Shown here: one piece after another, positions 52,919 through 60,270 of the stretch
How positions within the stretch are numbered: the first letter of the stretch is position 1
Layout: every line of letters starts with the position of its first letter
Source: a bacterium
GTDB lineage: Bacteria > CAIWAD01
DNA: 64,000 nt
Reading direction: 5' to 3'
Assembly (NCBI GenBank): GCA_030685015.1
Contig: JAUXWS010000028.1
Location: 24,629 to 88,628, forward strand
The notes under the pieces: generated by a model
Told to the model about the DNA's origin: nothing
Seen by the model: the letters and a program-made list of their open reading frames with translations, nothing else
Databases searched by the model: none
Translations under genes and position numbers: made by a program

Positions 52919-55585
52919 TCATTTCAACAGCAGGATCCGGCGCATCTCCTGCTCGAGCGGCGTGCTCAATCGCAGGAGGTAGAGACCCGAGGCCAGGTCA
53001 TCGCCCCGGATCACGCGCCGGTGATCTCCCGACGCCAAGCCGCCCAGCTCCAGCATCCGAACCCTCTGCCCGAGCAGATTGAACAATTCCAGGCGCAGGG
53101 AGGCCACCGGCCGTTCCAAGTGGAAACCCAAGGTCGTCACCGGGTTGAAGGGATTGGGCTGGAGGCCCGTGATCGACAGGGCGCGGGGCTGCGGCGAGGC
53201 CACAGGATTCGCCACTTCGCTGCCGATTTCCATGGTGAAGCGCATCAGATCCCCTTCCGCCGGTCCCGTCTCGCCGACGCGGCGCAGCCAGCATGCCCAC
53301 AGCACGTCGGCGCCGGGAGCCCAGTTGGCGTCGTCGTCGTAGTCCACCCCACCGTTGTAGTCGCTCCCCATGATGAAGAGATACTCGCGCCCTCCCAGGG
53401 CGTCGTCGCGGGGATTCCAGACTCCGTCGGGAAGGTCGGCCTCGTTTTCGACGAAGCTGACATTCAAGCGGCGCGGGGCGTGTCCCTCCTGGAAGTGCCA
53501 GGCCTGGCCCGGGAAATGACCGATGCCGTTGAAGGCGTAACCGGGACGAAGGTAGGTGGCGGCCGCACTCCAATCGTCCTCGTCCTCCGAGAATTGGAGG
53601 GTGATGTCGTGATACAACTCGGGCGCAGCCTGCAGCATGGGCAGCGTGCTGCCGAAGAAACTGTGGCCGACGTCGACGCCACCACCGAAGAAGGCGCCGC
53701 CGAAGTTGCACCCGGCCAGCGGACTGGGGCCGCCATCCGCCGTCAGGTAGTCCACGCGCCAGATCTGGACCTCTGGTTGGTTCCAGGCATAGTCGAAGAA
53801 TTGAAAGCGGGCCATGTTGCCCAAGATACCCAGCGTGCTTTCATGCTCGCCGCTCGTTTGCGACGAGATGCTGATCGGGCACGCAATGGAGGCGCCGGGC
53901 GGGATCGGATCCAGGCCGTTCTCCCAACTGACCTCGATGCCGTCGCCGGGGTGGAAACTCTCCAACATGGCCTGCGTCGTGCCAATGTTGCTGATGGTCA
54001 GATCTCCATGATAGCCCTGGGGAGGCAATATCCCCAGGTCGCCCACGGGATCCAGGGAGAGCCAGGGCCCATTGGCGCTGAGGTAGGCCTCGAGTATCAG
54101 GCGCCCGTACGAGAACAACTGAAGCGTCCCCGTCTGCATCTCCGGCGATGTCGCGGTGAAACTCAGCGGGTGCTCGGAGACGGCGTCGCCCGGCAGTGTG
54201 AAGGGCAGGCTGGTGAGCCATTGAAAGGACGGATGACTGACGGCGATGCTGTCCACCTCCCAGGTGCCCAGGTTCCCGTTGTGCAGCACTAGGGACTGGG
54301 TCCCGATCTGGCCGGTCTCGACATGGATGAAATGCAAGGGATCGGCGGTGAAGGGCATGTACTCCGCGTCCAATGGCCAGGGCGCCGTCTGTCGGAGGTC
54401 GGTCAGGCTGCTCAGTCGATCCAGGCCCTGCCCCACGGCGATTGCCGCATTCAGCTCCTGGCGCTGGCCCGGCGCGAAGGCCACGGGACCGCAGGCCAGC
54501 ATCATGCGCTTGTCGGCAGGATTGGTGTCCAGCAAACCCGTGCCCGTCACGGGATCACCCGTGAAGTCGAAGGGTCCTGCCGGACGGGGAGCGCCGTCCA
54601 TGGTCAAGCCCGCCATGGTGTAAAAGGACTCCCAGTGGTGGTGGGGATCGAGCCCGTTGATGTAGAACGAAAAAGAGGTGGCGGGGAGATTGCGCTCATC
54701 AGGATGCCAGGCGTTCCCATGCCAGGCCGAATCCCCCGGCGAGGGCTCGTACAGGCCGGCGCCGAGGACCAGGCCCAGCGCCGGTGGAGTATCGCCATAG
54801 CGCGAGTCGGCGTTGGTGGCGTTGTAGCAGTAGGCAAGGGATCGTTGTGGATCGCAGCCCACGAGATCGTCGCCGGCCCCGCCCAAGTCCGGATCCATCC
54901 ACACGGCGGCGATGAACTGGCTGAAATCGTGTCCGCCCTGGTTGAGCATCTCCCAGCGCAGCCAGATCTCGCGTTCGTCGCCGGGCTCGGCCGAGCACCA
55001 GCTGGTCAACCGTACTTCTACGCCCAGGGGCTCGGTGCTGCCCGCGTCGTTGTAGTGGATGGCCGGATTGCCGTCGTTGAAGACGGTGAAGAGCATGTGC
55101 GTGGCCTCGGGCAGGTCGGCGATCCAAGGGTGCTGGCCATCGGCGGACAACGGCGCACCCTGGTCCGCCGGCCAGTCACTCCATGTGGCGGGGTCCTGCG
55201 TGACGCTGTAGACATGCCATTGGGACCCCGCGGGATTGCTTCCCCAGCCCCCGGGGGCGTACTCCGTGGAATACTCCGCCACGGTGACCAGCGTGTCGCC
55301 GTCCTCCCTGATCCCGGCCAGCCACAGGCCGGCGTCGTAGATGACCGTGCGGTCGTCGAAGGGCCAGTTGTTCGGGTAATACAAGCCATCCGACCGCCCC
55401 CGAAGATTGGATACGTCGTAGGCGAAGCGCCCCTCGTTGGGGATGAAGCAGGCCAGGGCATTGCCTTCGATCAGTATGCCCGTGTCGTAGTCGCGGCCGG
55501 CTGGAGGGTCGTGGCCGGCAGGCGGCGCTGCCAGGAGCAGGCGCACCGCGAGTGGCAGGGGCAGGATCAAGGTCAGGATCTTCAT
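52919..55585 (-). CDS. Secreted surface protein with FlgD-like tail, paralogue of the protein at 48715-51783
   Basis: 888 residues with a signal peptide (LTLILPLPLAVRLLLAAP). It shares block order with the larger protein: NEGRFAYDVSNLRGRSDGLY, VIYDAGLWLAGI, VTVAEYSTEYAPG, MLFTVFNDGNPAI, WMDPDLGGAGDDLVGCDPQ, SDYNGGVDYDDDANWAPGADV. A central region has BACON/Ig-like strands (GNLGTWEVDSIAVSHPSF, TISNIGTTQAML). The C-terminus has QPNPFNPVTTLGFHLERP, LELFNLLGQRVRMLELG and ends RRILLLK, a type A sorting-like domain. Predicted cargo of the same secretion route as its paralogue, but transcribed separately and convergently. Confidence 0.8.
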   Translation of the reverse strand: MKILTLILPLPLAVRLLLAAPPAGHDPPAGRDYDTGILIEGNALACFIPNEGRFAYDVSNLRGRSDGLYYPNNWPFDDRTVIYDAGLWLAGIREDGDTLVTVAEYSTEYAPGGWGSNPAGSQWHVYSVTQDPATWSDWPADQGAPLSADGQHPWIADLPEATHMLFTVFNDGNPAIHYNDAGSTEPLGVEVRLTSWCSAEPGDEREIWLRWEMLNQGGHDFSQFIAAVWMDPDLGGAGDDLVGCDPQRSLAYCYNATNADSRYGDTPPALGLVLGAGLYEPSPGDSAWHGNAWHPDERNLPATSFSFYINGLDPHHHWESFYTMAGLTMDGAPRPAGPFDFTGDPVTGTGLLDTNPADKRMMLACGPVAFAPGQRQELNAAIAVGQGLDRLSSLTDLRQTAPWPLDAEYMPFTADPLHFIHVETGQIGTQSLVLHNGNLGTWEVDSIAVSHPSFQWLTSLPFTLPGDAVSEHPLSFTATSPEMQTGTLQLFSYGRLILEAYLSANGPWLSLDPVGDLGILPPQGYHGDLTISNIGTTQAMLESFHPGDGIEVSWENGLDPIPPGASIACPISISSQTSGEHESTLGILGNMARFQFFDYAWNQPEVQIWRVDYLTADGGPSPLAGCNFGGAFFGGGVDVGHSFFGSTLPMLQAAPELYHDITLQFSEDEDDWSAAATYLRPGYAFNGIGHFPGQAWHFQEGHAPRRLNVSFVENEADLPDGVWNPRDDALGGREYLFIMGSDYNGGVDYDDDANWAPGADVLWACWLRRVGETGPAEGDLMRFTMEIGSEVANPVASPQPRALSITGLQPNPFNPVTTLGFHLERPVASLRLELFNLLGQRVRMLELGGLASGDHRRVIRGDDLASGLYLLRLSTPLEQEMRRILLLK

Positions 55586-55687
55586 GGCACTTTCCGGAGC
55601 TTGTGTGTGCCAACAAGATACGGCTCCAATTGTCTGTCACCAGATGGAGCCGCGTGATGGGAGGGAACCGGCAGGGCCGGATGCGTG

Positions 55688-55717
55688 GGAGCCGGTCCGG
55701 CGTACCGGACCGGCTCC
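55688..55717 (-). terminator. Hairpin downstream of flagellin
   Basis: 13-bp arms GGAGCCGGTCCGG and CCGGACCGGCTCC with loop CGTA, about 30 bp beyond the flagellin stop at 55747. No T-run follows on the minus strand, so it may be a strong mRNA-end structure. Confidence 0.6.
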
Positions 55718-55746
55718 AGGAGCGAGTCGACGAATCCGACAGAAGA

Positions 55747-56589
55747 TCAGAACAGGTTGAGGGCCAGCCGGGGGATCTGATTGGCCTGGGCCAGCATGGC
55801 CGTGCCGGACTGCATGAGGATCTGGGAGCGCACGAAGGCCGACATCTCCTCGGCCATGTCGGCGTCACGGATGGTGGATTCGCTGGCCACGGAATTCTCC
55901 CGCTGGACCTGCAGGTTCTGGACCGTGTATTGCAAACGCTCCACAAAGGCGCCCACCCGGGTGCGCTCCGTGTCCTTGGTGTTGATGGCGTCGTCCAGCA
56001 GGGTGATGGCACTTTGGGCCGCGGCCGTGTCCGTCAGGGCGGCGCTGTCCAGGCCCAGGGCGCTGGAGGTCAGCTCGGCCAGATTGAAACGCAAGGTGTC
56101 CACGTCGTCGGTGGTGTAGGTCCCCACCTGCAGTTGAATGGCCCCGCCGGAGCCGCCCGCCGCGTAGGTGCCGTCCAGCAGCGTCAGCCCGTTGTAGTTG
56201 GTCACCTGGGCCACGCGTGTGATCTCGCTCTTCAACTGCTGGAACTCCACGTCCAGGTAGCTGCGGTCCAGGCTGGTCAAGGTTCCGTTGGCCGCCTCCA
56301 CGGACAAAGCCCTCATGCGGATCAGCTTGTCGTCCATGATCGCCATGGCGCCCTCCGCCGTGGCCAGCAGGTTGATTCCCTGGTTGGCGTTGCGTTCGGC
56401 CTCCACCATGCTGGCGATCTGGGCGCGGAACTTCTCCGAGACGGCGAGGCCGGCCGGATCGTCCCAGGCCTTGTTGATGCGCAGGCCGCTGGACAGCCGC
56501 TCCACGGCCTGGGACATGTCCAGGTTCGTGGTGGAAAGGGTTCGCTGAACCGCCAGCGAGGGAATGTTGTGGTTGATGCGCATAGCCAT
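55747..56589 (-). CDS. fliC: Flagellin
   Basis: 280-residue flagellin consisting of the conserved terminal D0/D1 regions with a short central part. N-terminus MRINHNIPSLAVQRTL, LSSGLRINKAWDDPAGLAVS, NQGINLLATAEGAM. C-terminus DADMAEEMSAFVRSQILMQS and MLAQANQIPRLALNLF. Secreted by the flagellar export machinery to form the filament, without a signal peptide. The hypervariable D2/D3 domain is almost absent, as in short flagellins of many phyla. No other flagellar gene lies nearby. A likely sigma-28 -10 element is upstream on the minus strand. Confidence 0.97.
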   Translation of the reverse strand: MAMRINHNIPSLAVQRTLSTTNLDMSQAVERLSSGLRINKAWDDPAGLAVSEKFRAQIASMVEAERNANQGINLLATAEGAMAIMDDKLIRMRALSVEAANGTLTSLDRSYLDVEFQQLKSEITRVAQVTNYNGLTLLDGTYAAGGSGGAIQLQVGTYTTDDVDTLRFNLAELTSSALGLDSAALTDTAAAQSAITLLDDAINTKDTERTRVGAFVERLQYTVQNLQVQRENSVASESTIRDADMAEEMSAFVRSQILMQSGTAMLAQANQIPRLALNLF

Positions 56590-56665
56590 CGGAAACCTCG
56601 CGATGCTGATGGAACCGGGACCTTGCTTCAGCCCCGACCAGGACAGGGGCGGGGCCGGTCCACCT

Positions 56666-56673
56666 CATCGGCA
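56666..56673 (-). promoter_or_regulatory. Sigma-28-like -10 element for flagellin
   Basis: The minus strand reads GCCGATGA, 7 of 8 matches to the FliA -10 consensus GCCGATAA, about 77 bases before the flagellin start. The -35 region (TCAGAAGT at an 11-base spacing) matches the consensus poorly. Confidence 0.4.
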
Positions 56674-56859
56674 AGAGTCAGGCACTTCTGAAGTTTGGAA
56701 GGTGCGAAGGGGGCGGACGACGGAGAGGGGGCCACCACCGCTGGTTGTCATCCGACCATGGGCCGGGGAGGGTTGTCGGGAACATCTTGTTTGAAAGGTG
56801 TGGGTGAGGCGCCGGTGCCCATGGTGCCTGTCCCAGGCACCAGCATCCGACCAAGGCAA

Positions 56860-56886
56860 ACCCCGGCCGCTGGTCGCAGCCGGGGT
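56860..56886 (-). terminator. Hairpin terminator of the tailed secreted protein gene
   Basis: 8-bp arms ACCCCGGC and GCCGGGGT with an 11-base loop, followed on the minus strand by TTTGCC, 32 bp after the stop at 56919. Confidence 0.6.
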
Positions 56887-56918
56887 CCTGCTTGCAGGAT
56901 GCAAAAAGTCTGCTGTAA

Positions 56919-57836
56919 CTATTTGACCAACAGCAATTTCCGTGTCTCATGCCAGAGCGCGGTCTGCAGCGTGTAGAAGTAGATGCCGGCGGGCAACCCA
57001 GACGCGTCATAGCTCACCCGATGGGCGCCGCGGGCGGCCAGGCCGTCGTGGAGGACCGCCACCTCGCGGCCGGCCAGATCATGGACGACGAGACGCAGAC
57101 TACTTGTCTCGTCCAGTTCGAAGGGAATGACGGTCACCGGGTTGAAGGGGTTGGGCCATGCCTCGCCCAGGTGGAAGGAGGCGGCCGTCTCGCGGGCCTC
57201 CACCACCTGGCCGGGCTCGATCTCCAGCTGGGCGGAGAACATCACGCCGCCGGGGCCGCCCAGATCATTGGCCACCACATAGAGGTGGTTGAGTCCGGGC
57301 TGAAGCAGGTGGCCCACCGAGTGCGGACCGGTGACGTGCTGGCCTCCGAAGTTGCCGCCCGTGGTGCCCGGCACGGGGCTGCCGTTCAGGTAGACGCCTT
57401 CATTGCCGTTGCCGCCCAGCACGTTGTCCACCGAGAAGTAGAGGGTGAGGCTGGCTGAGGCGACAAGAGAAGTGGTGACAGTGAAGGGATGGCAGTAGAG
57501 CGCGCTGCCGCCCTCGCCCGCCCCGCCAAAGGAGGTGGAGAGGTAGCGGGCCACCGGGTCGGCAGGGAGGGAGGCGATCCAGGCGCCGTGATTCCCGATG
57601 ATGAAACCGGGTGCCCCGGCCTGGGCGGCGGCGAAGTCGGCCGCGTTCAAGGGAGCCATGTAGGTGTTGGCCGGTCCCGGCAGGTGCGTGACCAGGGGAT
57701 CCAGCGTCCCGATGGGCCCGTTGCCACTGCGCAGGGTGATGGATTCAAGGGCGGGCGCCGTGGCGGCCATCGCCAGGGTCAGGATGGTCAGTCCGACCAA
57801 GCGGTTGGCATGAACAAATCGAAGCAGTCCGTGCAT
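56919..57836 (-). CDS. Secreted protein with FlgD-like C-terminal sorting-type domain
   Basis: 305 residues from ATG 57836, which follows AGGAGG; an upstream frame to 57995 lacks support. A signal peptide covers ~1-31 (LVGLTILTLAMAATAPALE). Residues ~35-215 form a beta-rich domain containing GSPVPGTTGGNFGGQHV and LNHLYVVANDLGGPGGVMF, similar to the jelly-roll domains found before PEP-CTERM or T9SS tails. The C-terminus has WPNPFNPVTVIPFELDETSS, VVHDLAGREVAVLHDG and ends TRKLLLVK, a type A sorting-like tail matching that of the protein at 52919-55585. A likely secretion-system cargo; function unknown. Confidence 0.78.
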   Translation of the reverse strand: MHGLLRFVHANRLVGLTILTLAMAATAPALESITLRSGNGPIGTLDPLVTHLPGPANTYMAPLNAADFAAAQAGAPGFIIGNHGAWIASLPADPVARYLSTSFGGAGEGGSALYCHPFTVTTSLVASASLTLYFSVDNVLGGNGNEGVYLNGSPVPGTTGGNFGGQHVTGPHSVGHLLQPGLNHLYVVANDLGGPGGVMFSAQLEIEPGQVVEARETAASFHLGEAWPNPFNPVTVIPFELDETSSLRLVVHDLAGREVAVLHDGLAARGAHRVSYDASGLPAGIYFYTLQTALWHETRKLLLVK

Positions 57837-58393
57837 GGAACACCTCCTCGTGCCGGCGGGCCGGCTTGAACAAACTGGTAGCGTGTCTTTCCACCGTTGA
57901 TGCTGTTTTGCCGCCGTAGCGACAGGCGGAAAGAAGGGGTCGGCAAAGCTGAAGCACAACTCCTTTGGGACAATTGAATTTGTTTTTGAGTTCACATCAT
58001 GAGGCTGCGCCGCGACATGTTCACCACATCACGGACCAAAGATTCATCACCAGGCATGGCGTCTACTCATTTACATTGGTCGAGTTGGGCAGCGACAGAA
58101 CTGGATCCATTCAAGTTTTGCGCGATGTAGACCAAGCAATATTCATAGGATCTGACATTGGCGTTAGGTGTTTTATGCAACAGGAATTTTTGCAGGCCCA
58201 GCTTATTCACAAATCATGCCTGAGAGCTTCTCTAACTGATTAAAAACTCACTGTGTAGAACTGTCTTTGATGGCAAGGTGTTTGGTAGTTCTCTTGCGAG
58301 TCTGTGGCCACCGTGGGAAGGGCTTGTAACTACGACTTTTAGTTCTGACATTTTCGCTGCGTCAAGAGTGTTTTTATCTGAAAGGAGTTAGAC
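57837..58393. other. Gene-poor, moderately AT-rich intergenic region
   Basis: 556 bp between divergent genes. A TTG-started frame at 57965-58243 encodes 92 residues without a ribosome site or recognisable motif and I do not call it. AAAGGAG lies just before ATG 58394. No clear promoter or repeat seen. Confidence 0.5.
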
Positions 58394-58843
58394 ATGACAA
58401 TCAAAGAAGCCAAGGATCAGCTCTTCACCGCCTGCCACGTCATCCTTGATAACGTTGAGGCCTTCCATCTCGAGGATGTTGAAGGCGTCACCTTCAAGAA
58501 GGGTGGTGACACAGTTACCTACAACAAGAAGGAAGCCATTGCTTTCTGGCGACTGGCCGCTTTCATGGACCAGGACTGGAAGGCCACGGCCAAGCTCAAG
58601 GGCAAGACCAAGGACGGCAAGGAGCGCAGCTGGCGCAAGCCCCGCGCCACCCTGAAGGCGACCGCTGCCCGCGGCCAGGGGCGCAAGCCCTGGTCCAGCG
58701 AGTCCAAGGCCAAGATGGCGCTGGTGCGTCGCATGGTGGAAGGCGAGGTGAGCCTGAACCAGACCGTCGAGCGCCTCTATGGCCGCGGCAAGGATTTCAC
58801 CTGGTTCGTGGCCAACTACGACGCCATCAAGGGTGGCAAGTAG
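58394..58843 (+). CDS. Small basic protein of unknown function
   Basis: 149 residues, ATG preceded by AAAGGAG and followed by a good terminator, so it is likely a real single gene. The N-terminal part (~1-60) is mixed acidic/aromatic with FHLEDVEGVTFKKGGDTV. The middle (~62-105) is highly basic (KLKGKTKDGKERSWRKPRAT, ARGQGRKPWSSESK). The C-terminus (~105-149) looks like a short helical DNA-binding-type unit (KMALVRRMVEGEVSLNQTVERLYG). Nucleic-acid binding is a guess from charge only. I do not recognise the family. Confidence 0.6.
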   Translation: MTIKEAKDQLFTACHVILDNVEAFHLEDVEGVTFKKGGDTVTYNKKEAIAFWRLAAFMDQDWKATAKLKGKTKDGKERSWRKPRATLKATAARGQGRKPWSSESKAKMALVRRMVEGEVSLNQTVERLYGRGKDFTWFVANYDAIKGGK

Positions 58844-58870
58844 CCGTCGCGAACTGACAGCCAACGCTGC

Positions 58871-58893
58871 AAGGGCGCCCCGCGGGCGCCCTT
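58871..58893 (+). terminator. Rho-independent-type terminator
   Basis: 10-bp arms AAGGGCGCCC and GGGCGCCCTT around CGC, followed by CGTTTGT, 28 bp after the stop of the basic protein gene. Confidence 0.8.
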
Positions 58894-59009
58894 CGTTTGT
58901 GCAGGGGGCAGGACACCTTGGGTGGGCACCCAATCTTGACATCCTCCCTCACTGGCGGGAACAGGACTTGCGGAAGCGGAGCCGGATCATGGCCGGTCCT
59001 GTCTGCCCC

Positions 59010-60194
59010 TCATGCCTCCAAGCGTCGGATCGCTGCCGCAATCGGTCCATGGGCGTGCAGGATCAACCACAGCATCGCTTCGCGCAGCTCCTCGCGCAGA
59101 GAGTCGGGCAGCGATTTGTCGTAGTCCTGGAGGCGGATAAGACCGAAGCCCTGTTCCCACTCCTGGAACCCAAAGGAGTCTTCGCTTGAGGATAGGCCGC
59201 GCAAGTCGTCCATCAATCTTTGGATGACGCTCTCCGCCATGCCGATCTGCTTCAAGTACCAATAATCAAGTTGGAAGCTCACCAGACACTTGTTGCGATT
59301 GCCCGCGTTGCCTGGTTGGTCATTGAAGAGCCAGAGTCGGTAGCAGAACTGCCAGTTGGCCCACGGAGCCGTCTCGTGCCAGAGCATGAAGTAGCGCCAG
59401 CGGTAATCCGTGCCAGCCCAGCGGCTGCTGCGCGCCGGGCGCATGGCCGCGCTCAACCGGGGATCGGCGAACAGTTCATCGCGCAGACGCAGACAGAAGC
59501 GGGTCACTTCGTCGTCGTCGCGGCCCTGGCGGGTTTGCGGCTCGCCTCGTGAAGGCACGGCGCCCACGTCCGTCGGCTTCACAAGCAATTCCTCGATTCC
59601 CTCGACTGGCAGCAGCGTGCTGGACTGCAAATAGAAGTGCCCCGTGTCCTCGTCGTGGAAGGGTGTGATTTCCATGCACTTGATCTTGAGGCCGTGCCTT
59701 TCGGTCAGCCATTCAACTGCGGTGACGGCCTCCCGGGCGAAGCGATGCGAAGCCAGAATGATGCGCTGGCGGGTGTTGATGCGCCCGGGTTCCAGGGGAG
59801 CCACGTGGTCCAGGATGTTCTGGCGCGCCCATTCTGTGCGTTCCTCGGGCGAAGCCGTGCCAAGATCCGGCTGGTTGCGTGCCAGGTAGAGCGCGTACTG
59901 TGCAACGATCTGCTCGAAGTCGAACTTGGCCCAGTATGAGGCGTACTTGATGGCTTGCCATTGGACGTCGGCGCCACTGTCGTCGCGCTTCAGCTCGATC
60001 ACCACCACGTCTCCGGAGCGATCGAGGGCGATCAGGTCCGGGCGCTCGTTGGTGCCCTGAAAGCAGGCTTGTTCCTTGGCCACCATGAGCAGGCCCGGCT
60101 CCAGCACGGCGGGCGTCTTGCAGATCCACTCCTGGATGTCGAACCGCTCACGAAAGCCGTGCGCGCCGAAGTCGATTTCCTTGATCTTCACCAA
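59010..60194 (-). CDS. PD-(D/E)XK nuclease-like (DUF91/NucS-like) protein in a helicase operon
   Basis: 394 residues, TTG start at 60194 (GTG 60191 is an alternative). The N-terminal half carries the nuclease core NERPDLIALDRSGDVVVIELKRDD (split about residues 49-72: PDLIAL, then VVVIELKRD), a canonical PD-(D/E)XK arrangement as in endonuclease NucS/DUF91 proteins. The C-terminal half (~220-394) has WRYFMLWHETAPWANWQFCY and resembles DUF4268-type regions. It follows the Res-type helicase on the same strand with 76 bp between. I infer a second nuclease subunit of a restriction/defence unit. Confidence 0.75.
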   Translation of the reverse strand: MVKIKEIDFGAHGFRERFDIQEWICKTPAVLEPGLLMVAKEQACFQGTNERPDLIALDRSGDVVVIELKRDDSGADVQWQAIKYASYWAKFDFEQIVAQYALYLARNQPDLGTASPEERTEWARQNILDHVAPLEPGRINTRQRIILASHRFAREAVTAVEWLTERHGLKIKCMEITPFHDEDTGHFYLQSSTLLPVEGIEELLVKPTDVGAVPSRGEPQTRQGRDDDEVTRFCLRLRDELFADPRLSAAMRPARSSRWAGTDYRWRYFMLWHETAPWANWQFCYRLWLFNDQPGNAGNRNKCLVSFQLDYWYLKQIGMAESVIQRLMDDLRGLSSSEDSFGFQEWEQGFGLIRLQDYDKSLPDSLREELREAMLWLILHAHGPIAAAIRRLEA

Positions 60195-60270
60195 GCCTGC
60201 TGCCTTCAGATCAATTCAATAGAGCGATTTGGTCATGACGTTGCTCCTGTGGGCCTAGCAAGCGGAGATG

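Larger units (their letters stand above)
56590..56918. other. Flagellin leader and intergenic region
   Basis: 329 bp with no gene. It carries a sigma-28-like -10 element at 56666-56673, a hairpin TGGTGCCTG/CAGGCACCA near 56824-56843, and the terminator-like stem at 56860-56886 for the gene ending at 56919. Confidence 0.55.

Noticed and set aside
57965-58243. 92-residue frame in the intergenic region
   Set aside because: TTG start without a ribosome site, no motif, and composition typical of non-coding DNA here.
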